This document shows positions 36,441 to 45,046 of a stretch of 64,000 nucleotides of DNA, one piece after another (position 1 is the stretch's first letter; every line of letters begins with the position of its first letter). Both the position numbers and the translations under genes were made by a program. The stretch is from Pseudothermotoga_B sp051235805 (GTDB lineage: Bacteria; Thermotogota; Thermotogae; Thermotogales; DSM-5069). The notes beneath the pieces are model-generated. The model searched no databases and was not told the origin of the DNA. It saw nothing but the letters and a program-made list of their open reading frames with translations. The DNA lies in assembly GCF_051235805.1 (NCBI RefSeq), contig NZ_JBPNXV010000001.1, positions 1,971,186 to 2,035,185 of the forward strand. Direction: 5' to 3'.

Positions 36441-36884
36441 TTGCTCGAGATACCGCCAATGGAATTCATAGAATATATCAATAAACCGGTTGAAATTGTC
36501 TGGAAGACTTTCATCAACCCGAATGGTTGGGATCCGTGGTTTACCGATGGTATGAAGATGGAAGTTGAAGAAGGTGGAAGAATATTTTTCCGCTGGGTTA
36601 GATTAACCCAAGGTGAAACAGTAGAGGATAAGGGCGTTACAATAACTCTTGAACCATACAAGAAATGGGAGTTCTGGTGGTATGAATACGAAGATGGTTT
36701 TAGATCACACGTTCTGATGACCTTTCAGGCAGACGGAGAAAAAGGCACCTGGGTGAAGGTACAGGACAGAGTATTTACAGCAGATTTCTCTGAGCTTCCC
36801 ATAGCTTTTGGTTGTGCCTATGGTTGGGGACAGATGCTACTGCTTGTGAAAACTTATCTTGAAAAACAACTCGTTCTCATTTGA
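36441..36884 (+). CDS. SRPBCC / AHSA1-like (START fold) protein
   Basis: A 147-residue soluble protein. The pattern IEYINKPVEIVWKTFINPNGWDPWFTDG at the N-terminus, a central strand ITLEPYKKWEFWWYEY and WGQMLLLVKTYLEKQL at the C-terminus match the AHSA1/START-like ligand-binding fold. The ligand and role are unknown; Trp is unusually abundant around the cavity. The TTG start follows GAGGTGAT. It lies 12 bases before an alcohol dehydrogenase gene and probably shares its transcript. Confidence 0.75.
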   Translation: MLEIPPMEFIEYINKPVEIVWKTFINPNGWDPWFTDGMKMEVEEGGRIFFRWVRLTQGETVEDKGVTITLEPYKKWEFWWYEYEDGFRSHVLMTFQADGEKGTWVKVQDRVFTADFSELPIAFGCAYGWGQMLLLVKTYLEKQLVLI

Positions 36885-36896
36885 GGAGGTGTGTTT

Positions 36897-38054
36897 ATGT
36901 TCAGTGCCTTCTTACCAACAAAAATTGTTTTTGGAGAGGGTAGTATCGAAAAACTCTCATCATTGGCAAAAAACTTGGGCACAAAGGCTTTACTGGTAAC
37001 AGGCAAAAAGAGTACGAAGAAAACAGGTTTACTCGACCGCGTAATAGATTTGCTCAAGCGTGTGGGTATCGAATCAATAGTCTATGACAAAATCCAGCCG
37101 AACCCGATCAACGACGATGTTGATGAAGCAGCACAGATCGCCATTAGAGAAAGAGTAGAATTTGTGGTCGGATTGGGCGGAGGAAGTGCTATTGACTCGG
37201 CAAAAGCAATAGCGATAACTGCAGCAATGGGTGGAAAGTTTTGGGAGTATGTGCCAGTGGGTGGTGGTAAAAAACCAACCAAAGCCCTACCTGTTATTGC
37301 GATACCAACTACACATGGCACAGGTACTGAGGCAGATCCTTTTGCCGTGATAACTAATCCCAGAACAAATGAAAAGGTTGGAATAGGTTACGATGTGATC
37401 TTTCCAAAGTTTTCGATAGTAGATCCAGCCCTCATGACAACTCTTCCAAAGGATCAAACGGCATATACCTCTATGGACGCTTTCTACCATTCATTGGAAG
37501 CCTTCCTTAACATCGACGCGAATGTCTATTCAGACATACTTGCAATCGATTCAATGAAAAGGATAGTGGCAAATCTTCAAACCGCTTTTGATCATCCAGA
37601 CAACATGTATGCCCGTACAAACCTTGCATGGGCGAGTACAGAGGCTGGCATAACCGAAACACTGACAGGTGTCATAGCTAACCACGCTATCGAGCATGGA
37701 CTGAGCGGTTTCAACCCACAACTTGCCCATGGTTTAGGTTTGTGCATAACTGGTCCATATCTGCTTGAATACATGTTCGATGAGTGTTACGAAAGATTGT
37801 CCACACTGGCAAGAGAGATCTTCAACATTCAAGAATTTGACGTGAGAAAATCTGCAAGGCTTTTCATAGAAAAGCTCTACGAATTTCAGGAGAACTTCAA
37901 GTTGAATCCAAAACTCTCAACTTTGGGGTTCAAGGAAGAGGATCTTGAGAAGATTGCCCATGTTGCCTTTAACACAATGAAAGGAGTGGTTACAAAATCA
38001 CCGAAAAAACTCGGTGAAGAGGATCTTTTACAGGTAATCAAACGCGCATTTTGA
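36897..38054 (+). CDS. Iron-containing alcohol dehydrogenase (butanol dehydrogenase-like)
   Basis: A 385-residue group III NAD(P)-dependent alcohol dehydrogenase. The nucleotide-binding part has VGLGGGSAIDSAKAIA, then HGTGTEADPFAVI. The metal ligands are the Asp in VDPALM, His in DAFYHSLEAF, His in NHAIEHGLSG and His in LAHGLGL. It reduces aldehydes or oxidises alcohols in the cytoplasm; the substrate is unknown. ATG 36897 fits AGGAGGTG, while the in-frame GTG at 36891 overlaps it. Confidence 0.9.
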   Translation: MFSAFLPTKIVFGEGSIEKLSSLAKNLGTKALLVTGKKSTKKTGLLDRVIDLLKRVGIESIVYDKIQPNPINDDVDEAAQIAIRERVEFVVGLGGGSAIDSAKAIAITAAMGGKFWEYVPVGGGKKPTKALPVIAIPTTHGTGTEADPFAVITNPRTNEKVGIGYDVIFPKFSIVDPALMTTLPKDQTAYTSMDAFYHSLEAFLNIDANVYSDILAIDSMKRIVANLQTAFDHPDNMYARTNLAWASTEAGITETLTGVIANHAIEHGLSGFNPQLAHGLGLCITGPYLLEYMFDECYERLSTLAREIFNIQEFDVRKSARLFIEKLYEFQENFKLNPKLSTLGFKEEDLEKIAHVAFNTMKGVVTKSPKKLGEEDLLQVIKRAF

Positions 38055-38131
38055 CCATTTTTAACAGTTTCGCAACCTTCAAAGGTTAAGATATCAATTG
38101 TGAGGCGCAGACAGACGCAGGAGGTGATGAT

Positions 38132-38356
38132 ATGCCATTCTACAGGTATGTGTGTAACAATTGCGGCGCACAAAAAACAGTATTTCATTCAATCAATGAG
38201 AATCCTGCGATCACATGTGAGCACTGTGGTGAAAAGATGAAACGCGGTATTTCAAGAGTGGGAATCGTCTTCAAAGGAAGTGGCTTTTACTGTACAGACA
38301 ACAAGAACGGCTCGAAACCAGCTGAATCTAAGTCGGAATCTGAAAAAGTGGCATGA
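38132..38356 (+). CDS. FmdB-type zinc ribbon protein
   Basis: A 74-residue protein beginning MPFYRYVCNNCGAQ with a second pair CEHCG about 28 residues on, the FmdB/putative regulatory zinc ribbon. The C-terminal third is low-complexity and charged (SKSESEK). It is thought to be regulatory, with no proven function. It precedes the methylmalonyl-CoA epimerase gene by about 45 bases, with GCAGGAGGTGAT before its ATG. Confidence 0.8.
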   Translation: MPFYRYVCNNCGAQKTVFHSINENPAITCEHCGEKMKRGISRVGIVFKGSGFYCTDNKNGSKPAESKSESEKVA

Positions 38357-38400
38357 AGGGGCATACTGCCCCAGATTTTTTCTGAGCAGGAGGTGATACC

Positions 38401-38808
38401 TTGATCACCAAAAAGATAGACCACATAGGAATAGCAGTAAGGGATGCTTCTACAAGACTCTCGCTGTACAGAGATTTTCTCGGTATAAGCGATATACACG
38501 TTGAAGAGCTCCCACAGCGTGGTATCAAGGTTTACATGATAAAGATTGGGGAGAGTAAGATAGAATTGCTTGAACCCATGAACGAGCAATCTGAGATCAG
38601 TAAATTTCTCGAAAGTAAAGGTGAGGGAATTCACCACATAGCCTTCACAGTTGAAGGAATCGACCAAGCAGTAGATCTTGCCAAGAAATATGGTCTGCAA
38701 GCCCTATCGGATTCCCCAAAGCCTGGTGCAGGCAACACAAAAGTTTTGTTCCTGCACCCAAAGACAACCGGTGGGGTTCTGGTTGAGCTCGTTGAAGGTA
38801 TTCACTGA
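38401..38808 (+). CDS. mce: Methylmalonyl-CoA epimerase
   Basis: A 135-residue glyoxalase/VOC-fold enzyme that interconverts (R)- and (S)-methylmalonyl-CoA. DHIGIAVRD (metal His), IKIGESKIELLEP, GEGIHHIAFTVE and GGVLVELVE give the conserved His/Gln/Glu pattern. The TTG start follows GCAGGAGGTGAT. Next to a carboxyltransferase and biotin carrier, it implies a methylmalonyl-CoA/propionyl-CoA route or Na+-pumping decarboxylation. Confidence 0.9.
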   Translation: MITKKIDHIGIAVRDASTRLSLYRDFLGISDIHVEELPQRGIKVYMIKIGESKIELLEPMNEQSEISKFLESKGEGIHHIAFTVEGIDQAVDLAKKYGLQALSDSPKPGAGNTKVLFLHPKTTGGVLVELVEGIH

Positions 38809-38820
38809 GGGGGAATGAGG

Positions 38821-40362
38821 ATGGACGAACTCATAATGAAATTGCAGCAAATGAACGAGAAGATTGAACAAGGTGGCGGTGCAGAGAAAATAGAGAAACA
38901 GCACTCACAAAATAAGTTGACAGCTCGTGAGAGAATCCAATTGTTGGTAGATGAGGGTACTTTCCTTGAGATTGACAAATTCGTAAAACACAGATCTACA
39001 CTTCTCGGCATGGACAAAGAAGATCTGCCGTGCGATGGAGTCATAACAGGAATTGGAAAGATCGCAGGTAGGCCTGTTGCAATTTTCTCACAAGATTTCA
39101 CCGTTATGGGTGGCTCACTCGGTGAAATGCACGCGAAAAAGATTATGAAGGTGATGGATCTGGCAATGGAGCTCGGCATACCGTTGATAGGTATCAACGA
39201 CTCAGGCGGAGCGAGAATTCAAGAAGGAGTAGATTCGCTCTATGGTTATGGAGGAATTTTCTACAGAAACACCGTTGCCTCTGGTTTGATACCCCAGATA
39301 ACACTCATCGCAGGTCCTTGCGCTGGTGGTGCTGTCTATTCGCCAGCGATAACTGACTTCGTTGTGATGATAGACAAATCGGCAAAGATGTTCATAACAG
39401 GTCCCAACGTCATCAAAGCGGTGACCGGTGAAGATATAAATCAGGAAGATCTTGGTGGTGCATACGTTCACAATACCAAGAGCGGCAACGCACACTTCTT
39501 GGCAGAAAGCGAAGAAGAAGCGGCAACTTTAATAAAAACTCTCCTTTCGTACATACCGCAAAACAACCTTGAAGAGCCACAGCACATACCTGGAGAGTAC
39601 AATCTTTCAACTGGCGAAGAAATACTCTCAATCGTGCCCGTGGAACCGAACAAAGGATATGACGTGAGGAATGTCATAAAGCTGGTAGTAGATGAAGGAA
39701 GCTTCTTCGAAGTGCACAAACATTATGCGAGAAACATTGTCGTTGGATTTGCGAGAATTGCTGGTATGAGTGTGGGAATCGTGGCAAATCAACCATCTGT
39801 CTTGGCTGGTTCTCTCGATATAGATTCTTCTGACAAAGCCGCAAGATTCATCAGATTCCTTGACGCCTTTAATATGCCAATCGTGACTTTTGTCGATACG
39901 CCTGGTTATCTACCAGGTGTGCAACAAGAGCACGGCGGCATTATAAGACACGGTGCAAAGCTGTTGTATGCTTACAGTGAAGCAACCACACCAAAGATAA
40001 CGATAATTCTGAGAAAGGCATATGGTGGAGCATATATAGCTATGGGCAGTAAACACCTTGAAGCCGATTTTGTCGCTGCTTGGCCCACGGCAGAAATTGC
40101 GGTTATGGGACCAGAAGGTGCTGCAAACATCATCTTCAAGAAGGAGATCGAAAGTGCACCGAACCCGGAAGAAAAAAGAAAGGAATTGGTTCAGCAGTAC
40201 CGAGACACCTTCGCAAATCCATACGTTGCAGCATCGAGAGGTTACATAGACGCTGTAATTGATCCAAGGCAAACGCGTCAATGGATCGCACAATCACTGG
40301 ACATCTGTAAGACGAAGGTACGATCCCAACCAAAGAAAAAGCATGGTAACATACCTCTGTGA
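38821..40362 (+). CDS. mmdA: Carboxyltransferase subunit: methylmalonyl-CoA decarboxylase alpha / propionyl-CoA carboxylase beta
   Basis: A 513-residue acyl-CoA carboxyltransferase with two crotonase-like halves. Hallmarks: LTARERIQLLVDEG, GGSLGEMHAKKI, GINDSGGARIQEGVDSL, AGPCAGGAVYSPA, then FVDTPGYLPGVQQEHGGII and KAYGGAYIAMGSKHL. It transfers CO2 between methylmalonyl-CoA (or propionyl-CoA) and biotin on the carrier encoded downstream. ATG 38821 lies 6 bases after GAGGGGGA; the in-frame ATG at 38815 is too close. Together with OadG-like and biotin-carrier genes it resembles a Na+-pump decarboxylase, though the beta subunit is absent here. Confidence 0.88.
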   Translation: MDELIMKLQQMNEKIEQGGGAEKIEKQHSQNKLTARERIQLLVDEGTFLEIDKFVKHRSTLLGMDKEDLPCDGVITGIGKIAGRPVAIFSQDFTVMGGSLGEMHAKKIMKVMDLAMELGIPLIGINDSGGARIQEGVDSLYGYGGIFYRNTVASGLIPQITLIAGPCAGGAVYSPAITDFVVMIDKSAKMFITGPNVIKAVTGEDINQEDLGGAYVHNTKSGNAHFLAESEEEAATLIKTLLSYIPQNNLEEPQHIPGEYNLSTGEEILSIVPVEPNKGYDVRNVIKLVVDEGSFFEVHKHYARNIVVGFARIAGMSVGIVANQPSVLAGSLDIDSSDKAARFIRFLDAFNMPIVTFVDTPGYLPGVQQEHGGIIRHGAKLLYAYSEATTPKITIILRKAYGGAYIAMGSKHLEADFVAAWPTAEIAVMGPEGAANIIFKKEIESAPNPEEKRKELVQQYRDTFANPYVAASRGYIDAVIDPRQTRQWIAQSLDICKTKVRSQPKKKHGNIPL

Positions 40363-40372
40363 GGTGATTTGA

Positions 40373-40714
40373 TTGTCTATAAGTTCTTTCGTCTTGACAG
40401 GTATCTTGGCAGTCTTTTCCATATTTGTCATCCTGTATATCATTTTCATCTTGATGAGCTTAGTCTTTCGTGACAAGGGGTCGAGAAAGAAAGAGGTCCC
40501 CACACCACCGCAAATGCCACAACAAGCTGAGAACCATCAAGATGATACCCACATAGCCATCATAAGTGCCGTGATCACTGAGATCTTGGGAAAACCCGTG
40601 TTGGTGAAAAAGGTCTATCAATCAAGAAATTATGACTTAGAAGATAGAACAACGACATGGAGAAAAAGTGGTTGGAAAGGAGCGAGAGGATGGCGCGCAA
40701 GTTCAGGGTGGTAG
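40373..40714 (+). CDS. OadG/MmdD-like small membrane subunit
   Basis: A 113-residue protein with one N-terminal transmembrane helix (about residues 5-32, VLTGILAVFSIFVILYIIF) and a Pro-rich linker. A conserved-looking tail follows: AIISAVITEILGKPVLVKK and a Trp-rich end. This matches the sodium-pump decarboxylase gamma/delta subunit (OadG), which helps assemble the membrane complex. The TTG start follows GAGGTGAT. Its end overlaps the biotin-carrier gene, a typical arrangement. Confidence 0.75.
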   Translation: MSISSFVLTGILAVFSIFVILYIIFILMSLVFRDKGSRKKEVPTPPQMPQQAENHQDDTHIAIISAVITEILGKPVLVKKVYQSRNYDLEDRTTTWRKSGWKGARGWRASSGW

Positions 40715-41121
40715 TGAATCAAAAAGAATACATCGTCGAGGTAGAAGAGCTTGGTGGAACAACAAACGCTCAAAGTTCCCAGCCCGTCAGCCTTCCGGCT
40801 GAGAAGCCCTTAATGGAACAACCGAAGGTGGAAAAACCAGTTGAAAAGCCAAAGGTAGTTGAGCAGCCTCAAGCACAGACTTTTTCCAAATCACCCGTTT
40901 CAACAACAGGAATTGAGGTCAAATCACCAATGGCTGGATTGATAGTCAAGGTCCATGTGAGTGAAGGACAACGCGTAACGCGCGGCCAGAAATTGGTGGT
41001 GCTCGAAGCGATGAAGATGGAGAATGACATTCTCTCTGAACACGATGGAAAAGTCTCAAAGATACTTGTAAAGCAAGGAGACAACGTTGAAACACAACAA
41101 ACACTTCTGATCATAGAGTGA
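40690..41121 (+). CDS. Biotin carboxyl carrier subunit (MmdC-like)
   Basis: A 143-residue protein. An N-terminal beta segment (FRVVVNQKEYIVEVEE) is linked by a Pro/Lys/Glu/Gln-rich flexible stretch (residues about 30-70) to a C-terminal biotinyl domain with EAMKMEND, whose Lys is the biotinylation site. The frame opens at 40657, but ATG 40690 after a GGAG starts the conserved part. It shuttles CO2 between the carboxyltransferase and a membrane decarboxylase not encoded here. Confidence 0.88.
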   Translation: MARKFRVVVNQKEYIVEVEELGGTTNAQSSQPVSLPAEKPLMEQPKVEKPVEKPKVVEQPQAQTFSKSPVSTTGIEVKSPMAGLIVKVHVSEGQRVTRGQKLVVLEAMKMENDILSEHDGKVSKILVKQGDNVETQQTLLIIE

Positions 41122-41131
41122 GGTGACCCTT

Positions 41132-41590
41132 GTGGAACTGAAGGTGGTTAGCTTCATGTTGGGTGAAGAAAAATTCGCTTTAGACATCATGAACGTTGAC
41201 AGCATAGTCGAACTGGGTAAGATAGTAAGGATACCAGAGTCGAATGACTATGTCGAAGGCATCATGAATCTCAGAGGAACTGTGATACCAGTGATAAATC
41301 TCAAGAAGAAGTTCAAAATGAGAGACACTGAAAGAAAACCTTCTTCGAAGATCATCGTGATCAATTTGGACGACAGAAAAGTTGGTCTACTTGTTGATCA
41401 AGTTCACGAAGTGCTGACGATCACAGACAAACAAATCGAACAAGCCCCAGCAGACCTCGGCAAGTCAAAAACAAATATTCTCCTTGGAATCGCCAAGCTC
41501 GATCAAGACCTTCTGATCATTCTGAACGCCAAAGAGTTACTCACGACCCAGGAGCAGATTGAGCTTCAAGGTTTGACGAAGCTGGCGTGA
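41132..41590 (+). CDS. cheW: Chemotaxis coupling protein CheW
   Basis: About 152 residues with a CheW SH3-like fold: VVSFMLGEEKFALDIMNV, RIPESNDYVEGIMNLRGTVIPVINL and VGLLVDQVHEVL. It links chemoreceptors to CheA. The frame opens with GTG 41123, but GTG 41132 is better spaced from GAGGTGA. It is 3' of the decarboxylase-type cluster, an order I also associate with T. maritima. Its last 50 bases overlap the convergent TolB-like gene. Confidence 0.88.
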   Translation: MELKVVSFMLGEEKFALDIMNVDSIVELGKIVRIPESNDYVEGIMNLRGTVIPVINLKKKFKMRDTERKPSSKIIVINLDDRKVGLLVDQVHEVLTITDKQIEQAPADLGKSKTNILLGIAKLDQDLLIILNAKELLTTQEQIELQGLTKLA

Positions 41591-42800
41591 ACCTCAAGAT
41601 CCATATGTCTGGCTCATAGCTACCTTCGTAGACGCTGAATGCTATGAGCTTGCCATCAGGTGAAAAAGCAGGGTAAAAAGCGTCATGAGGAATATCCTTC
41701 GTGACGCACCATTTTTCTTCTGTGTACAAGTCTTTTACCCAAATAGTGTAATAGCCTGTTGAATTGCAAGAATAAGCAAGATATCTACCATCTGGTGAGA
41801 TCGCTGGATCATGTTCGTTGAAAAAACTGTTCTCTATCGTTACGACACTTCCATTCGGTGTGAGAGCGTAGATGCCGAAATCAGAATCCTTCAAGCCAAC
41901 AAAGTAAATAGTTCCCTTGTACACAGTAGGAGAAAAGACCATGTCGAACTCTGAAGGTATGTTCAATTTAGTCCTTTTCTTGGCAAGAGTTGCCGAATAG
42001 AGTGCATTGGACCTTTCTGCATCTTGCACGTACACAACGGTGTTTTCATCGTACCAATTTGGACAATAAGCTGGATTGTTACCCGCAGAGATCAAAGAGA
42101 TATTCCTTGAGTAATTTTCAATCGGCATAACATAAACATTCCAGAAACCATGCAAAGAACCTTGAAAGGCAAGACGCTTTCCATCTGGTGAAAATCTCGG
42201 AAAATATTCACTACTACCAGCAACAGGCAAAATACTCATTTTTCCTTCGTTCAGTTCAAGCAGTGCTATATTTCTGTTTCCCGAGAGCCTGTCTGTTATA
42301 AAAGCGAAATATCTGCCATCAGGGCTGAAGGTGGCATATTCATCGACCGAGGGATGATAGGTAATCCTTAGATAACTGTCGAATTTGTTGTTTTTCAAAA
42401 GCCACATGGAAGCCTTTTCAAGAGGGTAATGCGTACATTCCCTCACAAACTCAGAATATGGTCTTTGATCTTTTTTTGAATAAGAACACGAATAGACAAT
42501 TTGGTTATTCTCAACCCAAGAAGCATCAAACCTTTCTTGGGTTGCATCATAAGTCACGTTGAAGAACAACTCATATGATTCTTCCACATTCAGCGTCACA
42601 GGAGAAGCAAAGACAATCAAACCGTCGGTGGTCAGTTCCATGTAAACTTCACTCGGCAAAAGAGAGATCAACGACCGAGTAAGATCGTCGATCAGTTTTT
42701 TCGAATTTTCTGAACCTAAGATGTTGATCTTCAAACCAACTGCCGCAAAGTTAAACAAAGAAAACAACACAAAGAACAAGGCTATCAGAGTTCTTCTCAT
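41541..42800 (-). CDS. TolB-like beta-propeller (PD40 repeats), secreted
   Basis: A 419-residue exported protein with a signal peptide (LIALFFVLFSLFNFAAVG). An N-terminal domain of about 150 residues is followed by at least five WD40-like PD40 repeats with FSPDGRYFAFITDR, FSPDGKRLAFQG, ISPDGRYLAYSC and FSPDGKLIAFSV. This is the organisation of TolB, but no Tol-Pal genes are near, so it may serve another envelope role. The stop lies inside cheW; the last 15 or so residues after WILRF look unconserved. It is divergent from flaG. Confidence 0.78.
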   Translation of the reverse strand: MRRTLIALFFVLFSLFNFAAVGLKINILGSENSKKLIDDLTRSLISLLPSEVYMELTTDGLIVFASPVTLNVEESYELFFNVTYDATQERFDASWVENNQIVYSCSYSKKDQRPYSEFVRECTHYPLEKASMWLLKNNKFDSYLRITYHPSVDEYATFSPDGRYFAFITDRLSGNRNIALLELNEGKMSILPVAGSSEYFPRFSPDGKRLAFQGSLHGFWNVYVMPIENYSRNISLISAGNNPAYCPNWYDENTVVYVQDAERSNALYSATLAKKRTKLNIPSEFDMVFSPTVYKGTIYFVGLKDSDFGIYALTPNGSVVTIENSFFNEHDPAISPDGRYLAYSCNSTGYYTIWVKDLYTEEKWCVTKDIPHDAFYPAFSPDGKLIAFSVYEGSYEPDIWILRFTPASSNLEAQSAPGS

Positions 42801-42818
42801 GGTTTAATTATATCATCT

Positions 42819-42845
42819 TAAAGGATTTAGCAGGATGGACGATTA
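42819..42845 (+). promoter_or_regulatory. Sigma-28 (FliA)-type flagellar promoter before flaG
   Basis: TAAA at 42819-42822, exactly 15 bases, then GACGATTA at 42838-42845, compared with the consensus TAAA-N15-GCCGATAA (6 of 8 in the second block). It lies about 36 bases before the flaG start and fits a late flagellar gene pair. Confidence 0.6.
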
Positions 42846-42881
42846 ATAATATAGAGACAAGGATGTTCGGAGGTGATCTTA

Positions 42882-43235
42882 ATGAGAATCGATCCGACGG
42901 ATCGGATCAATCCAATAGAGAGCACCCAGAAGCTTTCTTCAGCAAAGCCTCAAATTGTGCGTGTCCAAAACCATGTTAATGAAGATGAGGGAGCTCCCGA
43001 AAACAAGAAAATAGAAGAAACACTTGACGATCTGAAGAAGTCGCTCGAGAAGATCAGAAACTTTCTGAGAGCCGAGGCACAATTCACCATAGATAGGGAG
43101 TTAAACATGATTATAATCAAAATCAAGAATGTTGACACAGGAGAAATCATAAGACAGATACCGCCAGAAGTCGCCGTGAAGATAGCCAAGAATCTGCAGG
43201 AGTTGATAGGTGTTTTGTTTGACGAAAGGGCGTGA
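42882..43235 (+). CDS. flaG: Flagellar protein FlaG
   Basis: A 117-residue protein. The hydrophilic N-terminal half is variable; the C-terminal FlaG domain has FTIDRELNMIIIKIKNVDTG and GEIIRQIPPEVAVKIAKNL. It affects filament length in other bacteria. ATG 42882 follows GGAGGTGATC. It lies five bases before fliD, behind a sigma-28-like promoter. Confidence 0.85.
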   Translation: MRIDPTDRINPIESTQKLSSAKPQIVRVQNHVNEDEGAPENKKIEETLDDLKKSLEKIRNFLRAEAQFTIDRELNMIIIKIKNVDTGEIIRQIPPEVAVKIAKNLQELIGVLFDERA

Positions 43236-43240
43236 GATAA

Positions 43241-45046
43241 ATGGATCTGTCTTCAATAGCAAATACTATAAATTACAAATACCAAAGCACATCGAGTAAG
43301 ATTCAATTCGGTGGTATCTTTTCTGGTCTTGACACAGCTTCTATCATCGATGCACTACTCTCGAAAGAAGTAGAACGGGCAGAAGTTTTAAATACCAAGT
43401 ACAAGAAACTCGACTTAAAGCAAAAAGCGTACCAAGAACTGGATGACAAACTTGAGAGCTTCATGAGTTTTCTGAGCACTTTTAAACTACAGTCGACTCT
43501 GTTAGCCAAAAAGGTGAGCACAGACTCACAAATTTTATCTGTTTCTGCAAATGCAAGTTCTATCAATGGAACGTACTATATCAAGACACTCTCAACGGCA
43601 ACGAACAGTTCTCTTGTAAGCGGCAGAACCATTGGACCAGACAACATAGATGGTTCGACCACCTTTGGAACCCTAAACTACAGGTATGTGGCGCAAGATT
43701 CACAATTGAGGATTCAGAAAGGCTCAACTACACAAACAATATCTATTAGTACCAGCGATACCATAAACGATATAATCTCAAAGCTTGAAACTGTCTTTGG
43801 ATCGGGCAATGTAACCTTCACTCAAGGAAAGCTCAAAATTGATAGTAATGAAGCCTTCGCAATAAGAGAAACGAGCGGCACTTTTATGCGAGTATTCAAC
43901 CTCTCAGATGCGCCGATAACTCAGAATGGTTCAACATATTCGATTCAAAGCACAGCTCACGTTGGTGCAATATCTACAAGCAAAAGTTTGTCTGAAATCG
44001 CGTCGTACCGTGGACTGAGCGTGAGCAGCGGCGAACTGAAGATAAACGATGTGAGTATATCTTTCACCGACTCGACAACCTTGAAGCAGCTTATAGACGC
44101 CATAAACAAAAGTGCGGCGGGAGTCACTGCGCGGTACGATGAAAACTCCGATAAAATCATTCTCACCTCTACTTCAACTGGTTCGAACACCATATCTGTT
44201 GAAGACAATGGCACTGGGCTATCACAACTCCTTGGACTTGATATAGGTACTTTCAATGTTGGTAGTTCTGCTCATATTCAGGTGAGCAACGACGGAGTGA
44301 ACTGGACAGATCTATATTCGTCGTCCAATACCTTCAGCTACAGTGGTTTAACAATAACTGTTAAAGACCTTTCTACTTCAACTCAAGTTGTGAATGTCAC
44401 CAATGACACAGATGCGATAGTTGAGCAGATCAAAGAGTTTGTAAACCAATGGAATGAAGTTATGAAATACATGCGTACAAAACTCACCGAGAGCGCAGTT
44501 ACTGGTAAAGAAGAAAGTGAAATGACCGACGAAGAGAGGATGCAGGGAATTCTTAAAAATGACTCTTTGCTCAGAAGAATATTTGAAAAAATGAGGAGTT
44601 TCATAACGACAAGTGTTTCTGGCGATGTGAAGTATTTGTGGGAGTTGGGAATAACCACTGGTTCTTACGGTTATCAGAATATGATCTCTGGAGCACTCGA
44701 GATCGACGAAGACAAGCTCAGAGCTAAGCTGACCGAGAACCCAGAGGCTGTATGGGCATTTTTTGGTAGTACAGACACAAGCACTCAGGGATTGGCACAA
44801 CAGCTTCAGCAGTACATAAGAGATTTGACTAAAATCGGCGGACAAATAGATTCCGTTGTTGGCTTGAACGGTAGTCTGAACAGAGAAAAGCGAGTGCTTG
44901 CACAACAACTGACTGATTGGATCAAAAGAATTCAGAAGAAGGAACAAGATCTCTGGACGAAATTTTCAGCTATGGAAGAAGCTGTTGCGAAGATGCAATC
45001 TATGAGCACTTACCTTTCCAATATATCAACTAAGAGTAGTTCTTAA
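43241..45046 (+). CDS. fliD: Flagellar hook-associated protein 2 / filament cap FliD
   Basis: A 601-residue secreted cap protein. The N-terminal FliD_N part has GIFSGLDTASIIDALLSKE and the coiled segment KLDLKQKAYQELDDKLESFM. The middle is Ser/Thr-rich and beta-like, and the C-terminal coiled coil ends in LSNISTKSSS. It caps the growing filament and promotes flagellin assembly. It is exported by the flagellar apparatus, so no signal peptide is expected. Its stop overlaps the convergent rng gene by four bases. Confidence 0.9.
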   Translation: MDLSSIANTINYKYQSTSSKIQFGGIFSGLDTASIIDALLSKEVERAEVLNTKYKKLDLKQKAYQELDDKLESFMSFLSTFKLQSTLLAKKVSTDSQILSVSANASSINGTYYIKTLSTATNSSLVSGRTIGPDNIDGSTTFGTLNYRYVAQDSQLRIQKGSTTQTISISTSDTINDIISKLETVFGSGNVTFTQGKLKIDSNEAFAIRETSGTFMRVFNLSDAPITQNGSTYSIQSTAHVGAISTSKSLSEIASYRGLSVSSGELKINDVSISFTDSTTLKQLIDAINKSAAGVTARYDENSDKIILTSTSTGSNTISVEDNGTGLSQLLGLDIGTFNVGSSAHIQVSNDGVNWTDLYSSSNTFSYSGLTITVKDLSTSTQVVNVTNDTDAIVEQIKEFVNQWNEVMKYMRTKLTESAVTGKEESEMTDEERMQGILKNDSLLRRIFEKMRSFITTSVSGDVKYLWELGITTGSYGYQNMISGALEIDEDKLRAKLTENPEAVWAFFGSTDTSTQGLAQQLQQYIRDLTKIGGQIDSVVGLNGSLNREKRVLAQQLTDWIKRIQKKEQDLWTKFSAMEEAVAKMQSMSTYLSNISTKSSS

